Shown here in pieces: positions 18,352 through 28,810 of a DNA stretch of 64,000 nt (the first letter of the stretch is position 1; each line of letters opens with the position of its first letter). Made by a program: the position numbers and the translations under genes. Origin of the DNA: an uncultured Pseudodesulfovibrio sp. (lineage in GTDB: Bacteria > Desulfobacterota > Desulfovibrionia > Desulfovibrionales > Desulfovibrionaceae); the NCBI RefSeq assembly GCF_963677845.1, contig NZ_OY782498.1:134001-198000 (forward strand), read 5' to 3'. The notes under the pieces are model-generated. The model was not told the DNA's origin. It saw only the letters and a program-made list of their open reading frames with translations, and searched no databases.

Positions 18352-19587
18352 TTAAGCAATGTCTGTGAACCATTTTTTCATGCGCGAAACGATACGGTCG
18401 AAACCGGAATCATCGCGAATCTTGAAGGGCCGGACCTTGTGCAGGCCTTCCTCTTCGGCCCCGTGGAGCAACAGACCGACCGCCGTGGCATATTTCGGGC
18501 TACGGACTTCAGCGGTCAGTCCGCCAATGCCTTCACCCGGGACTCCGATACGTACCGGCAGGTCGAAAATTTGTTCGGCAAGTTCCTGCATACCTTCGAT
18601 CATGACCGTGCCGCCAGTCAGGACCACGCCAGCCGCGATCATGTTCTTGAACCCGGATTTGATGAGTTCCTGGTCGACCAGTGCAAGGATCTCTTCGCAG
18701 CGCGGTTCGCAGATTTCCGACAGCACGCGCTTGCTCATTTTTCTGGACTCACGTCCACCCACACTGGGAACTTCGATGATTTCTTCCTGCGTGACCAGAT
18801 CGGCCATGGCGCAGCCGAAGTCCATCTTGATCTTTTCCGCAGACATCATGGGGGTGCGCAGACCGTATGCGATATCATTGGTCAGGTTGTGACCGCCGAG
18901 TGCAAGGACGCTGGTGTGCTTGATAGAGTCCTTGGAAAAGACTGCGATGTCTGTGGTGCCGCCGCCGATGTCAACCAAAGCCACACCGATTTCCCGTTCT
19001 TCGGGGGAAAGTACGGCCTTGCTGGAGGCGAGCGATTCCAACACGATGTTGGAAACGTCAAGCCCGGAGCGGTTGCATGAACGGATGATGTTCTGGGCTG
19101 AAGTGACTGCACCGGTAACGATGTGGACCTTCACCTCAAGGCGAACGCCAGCCATGCCGAGCGGATCGGCGATGCCACGCTGGTCATCCACGATAAATTC
19201 CTGTGGCAGCGTGTGCAGAACTTCGCGATCCATGGGGATCGCGATAGCCTTGGCTGCCTCAATAACCCGGTCCACGTCGCGCTGGGTGACTTCGCCGCCC
19301 TTGACTGCGATCACGCCGTGGGAGTTGAAGCCTTGAATGTGGCTTCCGGCTATACCAGCGTAGACTGTACGGATATCACAACCGGCCATGAGTTCAGCGT
19401 CTTCAAGAGATTTCTTGATGCACTGGACTGTCTTTTCGATGTTGACAACCACGCCTCGACGCAGACCTGTGCTGGGAGCCGTACCGATGCCGATGATATC
19501 GACGCCGTTCTCAGAGGCCTCGCCCACCACAGTGCATATCTTGGTGGTGCCGACGTCCAGCCCGACGAGTAAATCATTCCTAGCCAT
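18352..19587 (-). CDS. ftsA: cell division protein FtsA
   Basis: Actin-like ATPase that tethers FtsZ to the membrane. 411 residues. 'LVGLDVGTTKICTVVGE' at the N-terminus is the phosphate-1 motif, and 'VDIGGGTTDIAVF' is phosphate 2. The C-terminal amphipathic targeting helix is visible (FDRIVSRMKKWF). Between ftsQ and ftsZ, as usual. Confidence 0.97.
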   Translation of the reverse strand: MARNDLLVGLDVGTTKICTVVGEASENGVDIIGIGTAPSTGLRRGVVVNIEKTVQCIKKSLEDAELMAGCDIRTVYAGIAGSHIQGFNSHGVIAVKGGEVTQRDVDRVIEAAKAIAIPMDREVLHTLPQEFIVDDQRGIADPLGMAGVRLEVKVHIVTGAVTSAQNIIRSCNRSGLDVSNIVLESLASSKAVLSPEEREIGVALVDIGGGTTDIAVFSKDSIKHTSVLALGGHNLTNDIAYGLRTPMMSAEKIKMDFGCAMADLVTQEEIIEVPSVGGRESRKMSKRVLSEICEPRCEEILALVDQELIKSGFKNMIAAGVVLTGGTVMIEGMQELAEQIFDLPVRIGVPGEGIGGLTAEVRSPKYATAVGLLLHGAEEEGLHKVRPFKIRDDSGFDRIVSRMKKWFTDIA

Positions 19588-19635
19588 AAATAACTCCTCT
19601 GTTATTCCCGGTAATCCTGTAATATTTTGATGCGT

Positions 19636-20499
19636 TTATCCCGCTGCGGGAAGAGTACGCTTCTTTATCCAAACTTTATCGCCACTGGCCGCGATAATTG
19701 CGGCGTTCTTGAATTCATTTCTATTCATGAGGTCACGCCAGACAACTTTGAGGCGTTCTAACTGTACTTCCCATCTGTCGGTGGAAAGTTTGATAGTCAG
19801 CCCTTTGCCCATGGCGTGTCCATCCAGGTAAATTTCCATTTCGTGCGCACTGGTCAGCTTGATCCAGGCAGCCTGAGATTGGGTGAAGGGCGTCTGCCCG
19901 TCCTTGATCTTTTGCAGGATCCCGGTCAGCACCCGTGGTCCTTCTTCCAGACCGTCAGCCACACTCAATATGGGCAGAGACGCCAGTTCGCCGGGATTCA
20001 TGGGGGCAATTTCCTCACCCATGGCATCCGCAAAATAGAGGTTGTTTCCCTTGCGAGTCCAAAAGGCCGGAACTTTTTCCTGCACCTTGATGTAGAGCCG
20101 ATTGGGGAGATCTCGGCGCACAGTCACGGATTTAATCCATGGATTTGCCGAGAGTTTGCGTTCCACTTCACCCACGTTCATTTCCATGCAATTGAGGCCC
20201 AGGGCCACGTCGGCGTTGTTCAGGATATCACCATGCGTCAACCGGTCATTGCCGGTGATATGGATTTCCTTGAGTTCGAAATATGGGTGAGATGTCATGA
20301 GGCGATACCCATACAACAGCCCCACACCGAGAACGGCGATGAGCGACAGGACAAGCAGGCCCATTATCGTACGGACAATGAATTGGCCCGTGCCGGTCAA
20401 TCTGCGCGGAGATTTTGGCTTACGCTTGAGCTTGTTGCTTCGTTTGCTCCGTTTGTTGAGCGAAAGGCGGCTTTGTTTACCCATGGTCAAGGTACTCAC
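19636..20499 (-). CDS. ftsQ: cell division protein FtsQ
   Basis: Bitopic divisome protein. 287 residues: a very basic cytoplasmic tail (SLNKRSKRSNKLKRKPK), one membrane helix (about 48-68) and a POTRA domain beginning 'FELKEIHITGNDRLTHGDIL'. The GTG at 20499 overlaps the murB stop by four bases (GTGA) and has GGAGG ten bases before it; an ATG at 20484 is the alternative. Confidence 0.93.
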   Translation of the reverse strand: MSTLTMGKQSRLSLNKRSKRSNKLKRKPKSPRRLTGTGQFIVRTIMGLLVLSLIAVLGVGLLYGYRLMTSHPYFELKEIHITGNDRLTHGDILNNADVALGLNCMEMNVGEVERKLSANPWIKSVTVRRDLPNRLYIKVQEKVPAFWTRKGNNLYFADAMGEEIAPMNPGELASLPILSVADGLEEGPRVLTGILQKIKDGQTPFTQSQAAWIKLTSAHEMEIYLDGHAMGKGLTIKLSTDRWEVQLERLKVVWRDLMNRNEFKNAAIIAASGDKVWIKKRTLPAAG

Positions 20500-21377
20500 A
20501 GTATGATGACCTCCATTTCCAGATTGACGTCAAATTGTTCCTTGACGGCTGCACGGCCCATTTCGATCAGTTCCAGAGCTGCATCGCTGGTTCCCTTGCC
20601 CTTGTTGACGAGGAAGTTAGCGTGGATATCAGAGAAGAGCATGTCTCCAAGTCTGGTGCCCTTCATCCCTGCCTTGTCGAGCAGAAGCCCTGCGCTTTGG
20701 CCTTCGGGATTTTTGAAAACGCAACCAGCGGTTCTGGCCGTGACCGGTTGAGTGGCTTTTTTCTTTTCGTAGTTGTCCTGCATGGTTTTGCGTACTTTTT
20801 TGGGATCAACTTCGCACAAGGCCATTTCTACTTCCCAGATCAGGCATTTGCCCATAGCAATGCCGGGGGAGAAGTGGCGATAGGAAAATTCACATTGGTC
20901 ACGGTCCAGCCAGATCAATCCCTGACCTGGTGCCCACAGCCTGACACGGGTTACGAGGTCACCTATTTCCGTGCCATAGGAACCTGCATTCATGGCGACG
21001 CACCCTCCGACGGAGCCGGGGATGCCGGTGAGTCCTTCAAGACCGGACAAGCCTGCCATCTGTGCCCATCCGAGCAGTCCGGGCAGGCGTTGACCTGCGC
21101 CGCAACGGACAATGAGAGTGCTGTCATCCTTTTCCACTCGTTCGGGACCCGGAGGCGTTTCTGTCCGAATAAGTGCCACGTCGAGTTGACCATCTTGTGC
21201 CAACAGGTTGGATCCTTCGCCGATAACGAAGGGGCGCAGGGTTTCTTTCAGAAGGAAATCGGACAGGGCATCAAGGTCCTGTTTGTCGCGCACCACGACT
21301 TCCACTTCGGCGGTTCCGCCAAGGCGTAAGCTCGTTCGCTCGGAAAGCGACGGATTGGATATGAATTCAAGGCCCAT
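20496..21377 (-). CDS. murB: UDP-N-acetylenolpyruvoylglucosamine reductase
   Basis: FAD/NADPH enzyme completing UDP-MurNAc. 293 residues from the ATG at 21377. FAD-binding segments 'IGEGSNLLA' and 'GIPGSVGGCVAMNAGSYG' are present, with 'AGCVFKNPEGQSAG' in the C-terminal domain. The frame is open 20 codons upstream, but that part is Arg/Thr-rich and overlaps murC; the chosen ATG follows a G-rich site ten bases after the murC stop. There is no ddl gene between murB and ftsQ. Confidence 0.96.
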   Translation of the reverse strand: MGLEFISNPSLSERTSLRLGGTAEVEVVVRDKQDLDALSDFLLKETLRPFVIGEGSNLLAQDGQLDVALIRTETPPGPERVEKDDSTLIVRCGAGQRLPGLLGWAQMAGLSGLEGLTGIPGSVGGCVAMNAGSYGTEIGDLVTRVRLWAPGQGLIWLDRDQCEFSYRHFSPGIAMGKCLIWEVEMALCEVDPKKVRKTMQDNYEKKKATQPVTARTAGCVFKNPEGQSAGLLLDKAGMKGTRLGDMLFSDIHANFLVNKGKGTSDAALELIEMGRAAVKEQFDVNLEMEVIIL

Positions 21378-21387
21378 ATGTGCCCCC

Positions 21388-22827
21388 CTATTCCTCGTTG
21401 TCGTTCGGTTCGTCGTCCTGGTTGAGCCAGTTCTCACCGATGCGCCAGATGGAACCTGCTCCTTGTGTCATGAACAGGTCGCCGGGTTTGAGTGTGTCTT
21501 TGAGTCGTTTTTCAATGGAATCGAAATCCGGGAAAAACTGCACCTTGGTTTCAGAAACCTGTTTGATTCCCTGAGCCAGAGAAAGACCGGAGACGCCGGG
21601 AATGGGCGATTCCGATGCCGGATAAATTTCCGTGAGCAGGAGCAGGTCCGCGTCAGTGAATGCTTTGCAAAATTCGCCGAATAGAGCCTGTGTCCGTGAA
21701 AAACGGTGCGGCTGAAAGGCTACAACCAACCGCCGATCAGGATAGCACTCCTTGGCGGTTTTGAGGTTGGCCTGAATCTCAGCCGGGTGATGGCCATAGT
21801 CATCCACGACCATGACGCCTTTATGTTCACCTTTGCGGTCAAAACGACGGCCCACGCCGCCAAAGTTGGCAAGGCCGGCGATGATGTCCTCTTTTTTCAG
21901 TCCCGCTTCAAGGGCCACGCCGATGCAGGCCAGAGAGTTTAACACGTTGTGAGTGCCGGGCTGGGCCACGGTGACTTCACCCCATTCTTCGCCGTCCAGA
22001 TAGACTTTGAACAAAGAGCGCAGGTGAGAGCTGAGGATTTCACCGCGCAGGCGATTCTGCGGTCCGATTCCGTAGGTCAGATATGGGCGTTTGATCAGAG
22101 GCAGCAATCGCTGTACCCCTTCGTCATCGCCGCAAACCACGTTCATGCCGTAGAAGGGGATGGAGTTCATGAATCGGATGAATGACAGGTCAATGGCATC
22201 CTGATTGTCGTAGAAATCCATGTGGTCCTTGTCCACGTTTGTCACCACGGTGATGATCGGGGACAGACGCAGGAACGAACCATCAGACTCATCAGCTTCG
22301 GCAATGAGGTAATCGCCGTCGCCGAGTCGTGCGTTGGCGCCGTACGTATTCAGCTTGCCGCCGATGATGACGGTGGGATCAAGACCTGCTTCCGTGAAAA
22401 TTGTTGCCATGAGTGAAGTGGTCGTGGTTTTTCCATGGGTTCCGGCAACGGCGATGCCAGTGCGTAACCGCATGAGTTCGGCCAGCATTTCGGCACGGGG
22501 GATGATGGGGATACCGCGTTCACGGGCTTCCACCAGTTCCGGGTTTTTGGAAGGGATGGCCGTGGACTTGATGAGCACATCAGCGTTGCCCACGTTGTCC
22601 GCGCCATGGCCGATGAAAACCGTGGCTCCGAGTTTTTCCAGTCGTCTGACTGCCGCCGAGGCGGACAGATCCGAGCCAGTGATTTCGAATCCCATGTTGA
22701 TGAGAACTTCTGCGATGCCGTTCATGCCAGAGCCGCCGATGCCCACCATATGAATGGTGTTCACGCGAGCGCGCATTGCCGGGCAAGCTTCGCCGCCGAT
22801 AGTCAGGTATGGTCCTTGTGCTGCCAT
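21388..22827 (-). CDS. murC: UDP-N-acetylmuramate--L-alanine ligase
   Basis: Adds the first amino acid of the stem peptide. 479 residues. The N-terminal UDP-binding loop '[18 protein letters not shown]', the ATP loop '[11 protein letters not shown]' and the Mur-ligase '[10 protein letters not shown]' are all present. About 24 residues precede the conserved start region, slightly longer than average. Ten bases separate murG and murC. Confidence 0.97.
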   Translation of the reverse strand: MAAQGPYLTIGGEACPAMRARVNTIHMVGIGGSGMNGIAEVLINMGFEITGSDLSASAAVRRLEKLGATVFIGHGADNVGNADVLIKSTAIPSKNPELVEARERGIPIIPRAEMLAELMRLRTGIAVAGTHGKTTTTSLMATIFTEAGLDPTVIIGGKLNTYGANARLGDGDYLIAEADESDGSFLRLSPIITVVTNVDKDHMDFYDNQDAIDLSFIRFMNSIPFYGMNVVCGDDEGVQRLLPLIKRPYLTYGIGPQNRLRGEILSSHLRSLFKVYLDGEEWGEVTVAQPGTHNVLNSLACIGVALEAGLKKEDIIAGLANFGGVGRRFDRKGEHKGVMVVDDYGHHPAEIQANLKTAKECYPDRRLVVAFQPHRFSRTQALFGEFCKAFTDADLLLLTEIYPASESPIPGVSGLSLAQGIKQVSETKVQFFPDFDSIEKRLKDTLKPGDLFMTQGAGSIWRIGENWLNQDDEPNDNEE

Positions 22828-22837
22828 AACTATACTC

Positions 22838-23917
22838 CTACGCCGTCAGGGCTTCCAACCCTGACGCTATATCCGCGGCCGCTTTCACCTTGGCGAAATC
22901 GCGTGCCGCTGTTTCCATGTCGGTCAACTGCTCGGGGGTGTTGAGCAAATCCAGTGTGGCGGTCGCCAACGATTCCCCAGTCAGTTCCGACTGGGGGAGC
23001 AACCGGGCCGCGCCGATGTCCGACATGGCTTTGGCGTTCATTGTCTGATGGTTGTGGGTGGCTTGGGGGAAAGGCACGAAAATGGCCGGAACCCCTGCCG
23101 CCGCGATTTCGAAGACCGTTGTTGCGCCGGATCGGCAAATTGCCAGATCACAGAGTGCATATTCGGTCCCCATGTCCTCGATAAATTCGTGCACCTGTGC
23201 AGGATCGGATCCTGCAGTTTCATAGGAGGCGCGAACTCTGTTGAAGTCCATTTTGCCTGCCTGATGCACCAAAGTGACACCTGCCTCCATGAGCGAGGGG
23301 AGTGCCTTGATAACGGCATCATTGATGGGCCGTGCGCCCTGACTGCCTCCGAGTACGAGAACCCGTTTGCCTTCAGGTCTGGTTCTGCGCTTGGATGCCG
23401 CTTTGATGATGTCGAGTCGCACCGGATTGCCGGTGAGATACGTTTTGTGCGTCGGGAACACCCGCAGGGCGTCCGGAAAGCTTAAGAAAATTCGTTTGAC
23501 CATTTTGCCCAGCACCTTGTTGGCCATGCCGGGAACGGAATTTTGTTCGTGGATAGCCGTGGGGATACCGAGAATCTTAGCTGCAACAACGGGGCAGAAG
23601 CCTGCATAACCGCCGAAACCGATAACTGCGTCCGGCTTGAATCCCCAGACTGCGGCGACGGCTTTGGGCAGGCCAGTGCCGAGCCAGCCAAGGCCGGAAA
23701 GGAGACCGGGGATACCTCGTCCCATAATGCCTGAGGCTGGAAGTTCCAGAAAACGGAGACCATGCTTGCGTGCCATGTCGCCTTCCGGGCCGGGACCGCC
23801 CATGAACATGATTTCAACACCCTTGTTGCGCAAGGTGAGTTCTGTGGCAACGGCCAAAGCCGGGAAGATGTGGCCGCCTGTGCCGCCTGTGGTGAGAACA
23901 ACTCTGTTGAGCGTCAT
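22838..23917 (-). CDS. murG: lipid II synthase MurG
   Basis: Membrane-associated glycosyltransferase that adds GlcNAc to lipid I on the inner face. 359 residues. The glycine-rich '[16 protein letters not shown]', '[13 protein letters not shown]' and the donor-binding '[17 protein letters not shown]' are diagnostic. Its start overlaps the ftsW stop by four bases (ATGA). Confidence 0.98.
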   Translation of the reverse strand: MTLNRVVLTTGGTGGHIFPALAVATELTLRNKGVEIMFMGGPGPEGDMARKHGLRFLELPASGIMGRGIPGLLSGLGWLGTGLPKAVAAVWGFKPDAVIGFGGYAGFCPVVAAKILGIPTAIHEQNSVPGMANKVLGKMVKRIFLSFPDALRVFPTHKTYLTGNPVRLDIIKAASKRRTRPEGKRVLVLGGSQGARPINDAVIKALPSLMEAGVTLVHQAGKMDFNRVRASYETAGSDPAQVHEFIEDMGTEYALCDLAICRSGATTVFEIAAAGVPAIFVPFPQATHNHQTMNAKAMSDIGAARLLPQSELTGESLATATLDLLNTPEQLTDMETAARDFAKVKAAADIASGLEALTA

Positions 23918-25038
23918 GCTTTTACCCTCCGGGAGAGATTCAGCAGGATACCTGCGCAGATGAAGGAGACAGTCAGACTGGAACCGCCATAGCTGATAAA
24001 TGGCATGGCAACGCCCTTGGGTGGGACTGTGCCCAGTACGACCGCAAGGTTCAGGATCATGCCGAGGGCCAGAATACAGGTCACACCGAATGCGGTGAAT
24101 CTGTCTTGCAGGTCTTCCACCTTGAGCGTCACACGGAAGGCTCTGATAAGGAAAAATCCAATGGCGATAAAGAAAAGGGACATACCGACAAAACCGAGTT
24201 CTTCACCGACAACAGCCATGATGAAATCGTTGTGTGCTTCGGGCAAAAAGAACAGTTTGCGCTGGCCTGCGCCGATGCCTGTGCCGAAAATTTTGCCGGA
24301 ACCGAAAGCGTACAGGGATTGCACCAGTTGGTAGCCTTCATTCTGTGCCGAGGCGAACGGATCGAGAAAGGCAGTCCACCGTTTGAAGCGATATGGGGAG
24401 GACGAAATGAGCAACCATCCCGCACCACCTGCGAAAATGAGCGAGATAAACAGGTAGCTGAACCGGGTGCCGCCCACCAGACACATGAAAAAGAGCAGGC
24501 CGGACATGACCACGGCACCACCGAAATCGGGTTGCAGTAACAACAGTCCGCACAGGAAGCCGGTTACGAGGAAAGGCGGTAAAAAGCCGACTGAGAAGGT
24601 GCGGACCATGTCCTGTTTTCGAGCGAAAAAGTAGGCGAGGTACAGTACCAGCGCAACCTTGGCATATTCCAGAGGCTGAAGATTGACCGGTCCCAGATTG
24701 ATCCATCGACTGGCTCCGTTGACTGAGACACCGAGTGGCGAGATACATAACCCGAGCAGTGTAATGGCAATGCCGACCCATATATAAGTCATGGAGTAGA
24801 GTACTCGCCGGGGAATCTGCATGCAGCAGAACATGGCAGCGAGGCCCACGCCTGTGAACATGAGCTGCCGTTTGAAGAAGAAATATTTATCGCCATAGAC
24901 CCGTTCGGCCATGATGCCGGATGAGGACAGGACCATGATGAGGCCGAAGCCGCCGAGAATCATGGTGGCAGTGAGCAGCCACGGATCAATGCGCCCTCTG
25001 GCGGTTCCGTTTTTCTTGGCGTTGAGGCGGTTAGTCAT
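23914..25038 (-). CDS. ftsW: peptidoglycan glycosyltransferase FtsW
   Basis: SEDS-family septal glycosyltransferase with about ten membrane helices. 374 residues from the ATG at 25038, which has a GGGAGGT site and overlaps murD by eight bases. The frame is open 50 codons further, inside murD, but without homology. Typical segments include 'FGGAVVMSGLLFF', 'EAHNDFIMAVVGEELG' and 'PFISYGGSS'. Confidence 0.97.
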   Translation of the reverse strand: MTNRLNAKKNGTARGRIDPWLLTATMILGGFGLIMVLSSSGIMAERVYGDKYFFFKRQLMFTGVGLAAMFCCMQIPRRVLYSMTYIWVGIAITLLGLCISPLGVSVNGASRWINLGPVNLQPLEYAKVALVLYLAYFFARKQDMVRTFSVGFLPPFLVTGFLCGLLLLQPDFGGAVVMSGLLFFMCLVGGTRFSYLFISLIFAGGAGWLLISSSPYRFKRWTAFLDPFASAQNEGYQLVQSLYAFGSGKIFGTGIGAGQRKLFFLPEAHNDFIMAVVGEELGFVGMSLFFIAIGFFLIRAFRVTLKVEDLQDRFTAFGVTCILALGMILNLAVVLGTVPPKGVAMPFISYGGSSLTVSFICAGILLNLSRRVKA

Positions 25039-26335
25039 CAAGACCTCCCACAACACGCTTGAAGTCTGCACCGCGTTGGGCCATGCCGTTGTATTGATCA
25101 AAGCTGGCCGTGGCAGGGGAAAGCAGGATGACGTCGCCAGCATCGGCTTTGGCAGCCTGCCGTTTGATCGCCTTCTCCAACGTTTCATCCCATGTCACAG
25201 GGAACGATTTGGACAGTTCTGGCTCCAGTTCTTCTCTGGCTCCGCCGAACAGACCTACATGAACAACCGAACCTTTAATGCCCTTGGCAAAAGCGACCAC
25301 ATCGCCTCCTTTCCAAACACCGCCCATGAGAATGCGGACCGGACGATCGAAAGAGCGGACTGCGGCCAAAGCTGCTTCCAGTGTGGTGGCTTTGGAATCG
25401 TTGACGTACAGGACGCCCTTTTTTTCACCAACAGGTTCGATGCGGTGGGCCAGTGACTTGAAATTGAGGATGGTTTTGGCAGCTTGTTCTTTGGTTACGC
25501 CGAACTGTTTCACTGCCTGCCACGCGGCTTCCACATTGGAACGGTTGTGTTCTCCGGGAAGATGAGGGGCGTCGAAACGGTCTGTTGCGTCGAACCATTC
25601 GACATGAGCGTTGGTGAAGGGATGGTCCTTCATAACGTCACGTAGGGATTCATGCATGAGGGCAATGTCTTCGCCGGTCATTCGGTTGAACAGCGTCAAC
25701 TTGGCCTCAAGGTATTCTTCCATGTCTTCATGGTAGTCGAGGTGGTTGGCTGCGAAATTCAGGAATACACCGACATGTGGTTTGAACAGGCGGCAATTCT
25801 GGAGCTGGAAGCTGGAGACTTCAAGCACGATGATCTCGGCGGGTTCCATGTCCAACAGATACTCGCACAGAGGAACGCCGATGTTACCACCCGTGAAGAC
25901 CGTGCGGCCAGCCTGTTCCAGAATGTCGGAAATGAGTGTGGTGGTCGTGGTCTTGCCGTTGGAGCCGGTGACGGCCAACATGGGGGCCTCGATGAACCAT
26001 GAAGCAAATTCCAGTTCGGAGACCATTGTACGCGGAGCAATCCCTTCCAGTACCGGAGCAAGTTTCTTTACTGGCACACCCGGGGAGAATACGATGATAT
26101 CCGCGTCTGAAAAATGCTTTTTTTCATGAGGTCCAGTGACCAGTTCCACTTTCCCTTTGAGTTCACCCAGAGTGTCTTCGGTCACATCTTCGCTTCTGTC
26201 CACCACGCGCACGTTGGCACCCAACACGTCGAGAAGACGGGCTGCGGCCAGACCTGATTTGCCCACGCCAACCACTACGGCCTGCTTGCCGGAGAGGATG
26301 TGTTGGTCGATGAAGTTGCGGACGATACGATTCAC
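25031..26335 (-). CDS. murD: UDP-MurNAc-L-alanine--D-glutamate ligase
   Basis: Adds D-Glu to the stem peptide. 434 residues. Mur-ligase ATP loop 'VTGSNGKTTTTTLI', then 'NFAANHLDYH' and 'YVNDSKATTLEAALAA'. It ends eight bases inside ftsW and starts 13 bases after mraY. Confidence 0.97.
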   Translation of the reverse strand: MNRIVRNFIDQHILSGKQAVVVGVGKSGLAAARLLDVLGANVRVVDRSEDVTEDTLGELKGKVELVTGPHEKKHFSDADIIVFSPGVPVKKLAPVLEGIAPRTMVSELEFASWFIEAPMLAVTGSNGKTTTTTLISDILEQAGRTVFTGGNIGVPLCEYLLDMEPAEIIVLEVSSFQLQNCRLFKPHVGVFLNFAANHLDYHEDMEEYLEAKLTLFNRMTGEDIALMHESLRDVMKDHPFTNAHVEWFDATDRFDAPHLPGEHNRSNVEAAWQAVKQFGVTKEQAAKTILNFKSLAHRIEPVGEKKGVLYVNDSKATTLEAALAAVRSFDRPVRILMGGVWKGGDVVAFAKGIKGSVVHVGLFGGAREELEPELSKSFPVTWDETLEKAIKRQAAKADAGDVILLSPATASFDQYNGMAQRGADFKRVVGGLDD

Positions 26336-26348
26336 GATGATGCCTCGA

Positions 26349-27425
26349 TTACCTCAGTTTGAGTGTGGAAAGGGCCATGAGGGCCATGAGTATGGACAGA
26401 ATCCAGAATCGGACAATGATCTTGGATTCAGGGATGCCTTTGAGCTCGAAATGATGATGGAGCGGGGCCATTTTGAAGATACGCTTGCCGCCTGTCAGTT
26501 TGAAATATCCGACCTGAAGAATGACCGAGAGGGTTTCAAACACAAACACGCCGCCTACAATGGCGAGCAGGAGTTCCTGTTTGGCAAGTACGGCCACGAA
26601 TCCGAGCGCGCCGCCGAGTCCGAGTGAACCGACATCACCCATGAAAACCTGTGCCGGGTGTGCGTTGAACCAGAGAAAGCCCAGCCCTGCACCGACCATG
26701 GCACCGCAGAAGATGGTCACTTCACCGATGCCCTGAATGCTTTGAACCTGCAGATAATCGGCCATTTTTGCGTGGCCGGATACGTAGATGAAAATGGCAA
26801 AGCAGGCCATGGCAACGACCATGGGACCGATGGCAAGTCCGTCGAGTCCGTCTGTCAGGTTGACCGCGTTGCTCGCTCCGACCATGACCACCATGGCGAA
26901 GGGCAGATAGAACCAGCCGAGGTCCGGGTTGAAATTCTTGAAGAATGGCACGGACAGCTGCGTGGAATAGGCTGGCTCCTGAATGAGCAAGGCAATGGCC
27001 ACGGCAGTCACCAGACATTGCAAGGTGAATTTGGCTTTGGCGGACAATCCCTGATTCTGTCGTTTGACGACTTTGATGTAGTCATCGGCGAAACCGATGG
27101 CACTGAACCCGAAGTATACGAGCAGGGTCAGCCAAATGTAGATGTTGGACAGGTCGGCCCAGAGCAGAGTTGACACGCCCACACTGATCAGGATCATGAT
27201 GCCACCCATTGTCGGGGTGCCTTCTTTGGCCTGATGCTGAGGACCGTCTTCGCGGATGTACTGACCGCATTTAATGCGTTTGAGCCAGCGGATCATGGCT
27301 GGACCGAACACGATGGAAATGATGAGAGCGGTCAACAGCGCCCACACCGAGCGGAAGGTGATGTACCTGAAGACATTGAGAATACCCAAGTCAGTGGAAA
27401 GCGGTACGAGAAAATTATATATCAC
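26349..27425 (-). CDS. mraY: phospho-MurNAc-pentapeptide transferase
   Basis: Integral membrane enzyme making lipid I. 358 residues, about ten helices. Catalytic and Mg motifs 'GFADDYIKV' and '[10 protein letters not shown]', plus '[10 protein letters not shown]', are present. The start is a GTG at 27425, four bases overlapping the murF stop (GTGA) and preceded by AAGGAGG. The longer upstream reading lies inside murF and is not real. Confidence 0.97.
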   Translation of the reverse strand: MIYNFLVPLSTDLGILNVFRYITFRSVWALLTALIISIVFGPAMIRWLKRIKCGQYIREDGPQHQAKEGTPTMGGIMILISVGVSTLLWADLSNIYIWLTLLVYFGFSAIGFADDYIKVVKRQNQGLSAKAKFTLQCLVTAVAIALLIQEPAYSTQLSVPFFKNFNPDLGWFYLPFAMVVMVGASNAVNLTDGLDGLAIGPMVVAMACFAIFIYVSGHAKMADYLQVQSIQGIGEVTIFCGAMVGAGLGFLWFNAHPAQVFMGDVGSLGLGGALGFVAVLAKQELLLAIVGGVFVFETLSVILQVGYFKLTGGKRIFKMAPLHHHFELKGIPESKIIVRFWILSILMALMALSTLKLR

Positions 27426-28810
27426 TGTTGGCCTCCTTGGGCGTTCACAGTGCGTCCTGCACATAAGGCGGACACGAAGAGTTCCATTTTGAGGGAACGC
27501 GATCCTTTGACCAGAACCACGCCATCGGCCACGCCGAAGGACTGCCACGCATGGGCGAAATCGTCCTGCGTGTCGACCTTGTGCATTTTTTTGCCGTATT
27601 CCCGTGCAACGTCCTCGAAATGGTCACCTTTATAGAAGACAACCGCCGGGGCAATGGCCTTGATGGTCCGTCCGAGCTCCTCATGGCGCATAACGGCTTC
27701 ATTACCGAGTTCGCGCATGTCTCCAAGAACGAGGGCCAATGGTTTACCGTCAGCCATATTGGCAGCGGTTTCAATGGACCGTTCCATGGAAAGAGGGTTG
27801 GCGTTGTATGTGTCGTCGATGACCATGAGGTCGCCATTGGGTTTGCAGCAGAACCGTTGGGTGTCCGGTTTAAGTGATTGAACACCGGAAATAACGTCTG
27901 CGCGACTCATGCCGAGAGCATGGGTCACGGCAGCTACGCAGGCCAAATTCTCGGCATAGTGTTCGCCGCAGAATGGGGCCTCGAATTCTTCCTCGCCCTC
28001 GGGGGTCCGAAGCCGGAAACGTCCCAGATTACCGGCTTCGGCCCCGAGAAACGAGGCAACAAAGGAGGTGTGAGAATCGTTGTTGGTGGAGAACCCGACA
28101 GGAGCGTCCACGAGTTCGCGTGCGGCGTCCCAGAGTAATGGATAGTCCATCGAAATAATAGCAGAACCGGGCTGACGTAAATACCTGAGCAGGGTGGCTT
28201 TGGCTTGGGCGACACCAGCTTCGTTGCCCAGTCCTTCCAGATGACCGGGGCCGACATTGGTGATGACCGCTATGTCCGGGCTGGCGATAGGGGCCAGTTC
28301 ATTCATGTCGCCACGTTGGGAAATACCCAGTTCCATGATCCAGAGTTCCTGTTCGACGGTGGACTTGAGCATGGACAAGGGCAGGCCTATCTGGTTGTTG
28401 AAATTGCGATAGTTTTTGGCTGTGTTGAATTTTTGCGAGGCTACGGCGTAGAGCATTTCCTTGACCGTGGTTTTCCCTGCCGTGCCGGTGACTGCGATGA
28501 GTTTGGCACCGCACATGTCGCGCCAGCACGCGGCCAGACGACCCAGCGCATCAACGGTATCGCGGACCATGATGACAGGCGTATCCACATCGTCGAGCAT
28601 GCGGGATGCGACGATAGCGGCAGCACCTTGTTTTGCAGCCTGTGCAGCAAATTCATGACCGTCAAAGTTTTCGCCGCTGACGCAGAAGAACAGGTCCCCC
28701 TTTTCCACAGTGCGAGAGTCTGTCTTCACCGAGGCGATGACGATTTTAGTGTGGCCCTCTTCAGCCATGCCGCCGAGGCAGAGTTCTACGTCAGCCAATG
28801 TCAGATTCAC
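27422..28810 (-). CDS. murF: UDP-MurNAc-tripeptide--D-Ala-D-Ala ligase
   Basis: Adds the D-Ala-D-Ala dipeptide. 462 residues. ATP loop '[14 protein letters not shown]', '[12 protein letters not shown]' and '[12 protein letters not shown]' are typical. It overlaps murE by four bases at its start and mraY by four at its end. Confidence 0.97.
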   Translation of the reverse strand: MNLTLADVELCLGGMAEEGHTKIVIASVKTDSRTVEKGDLFFCVSGENFDGHEFAAQAAKQGAAAIVASRMLDDVDTPVIMVRDTVDALGRLAACWRDMCGAKLIAVTGTAGKTTVKEMLYAVASQKFNTAKNYRNFNNQIGLPLSMLKSTVEQELWIMELGISQRGDMNELAPIASPDIAVITNVGPGHLEGLGNEAGVAQAKATLLRYLRQPGSAIISMDYPLLWDAARELVDAPVGFSTNNDSHTSFVASFLGAEAGNLGRFRLRTPEGEEEFEAPFCGEHYAENLACVAAVTHALGMSRADVISGVQSLKPDTQRFCCKPNGDLMVIDDTYNANPLSMERSIETAANMADGKPLALVLGDMRELGNEAVMRHEELGRTIKAIAPAVVFYKGDHFEDVAREYGKKMHKVDTQDDFAHAWQSFGVADGVVLVKGSRSLKMELFVSALCAGRTVNAQGGQQ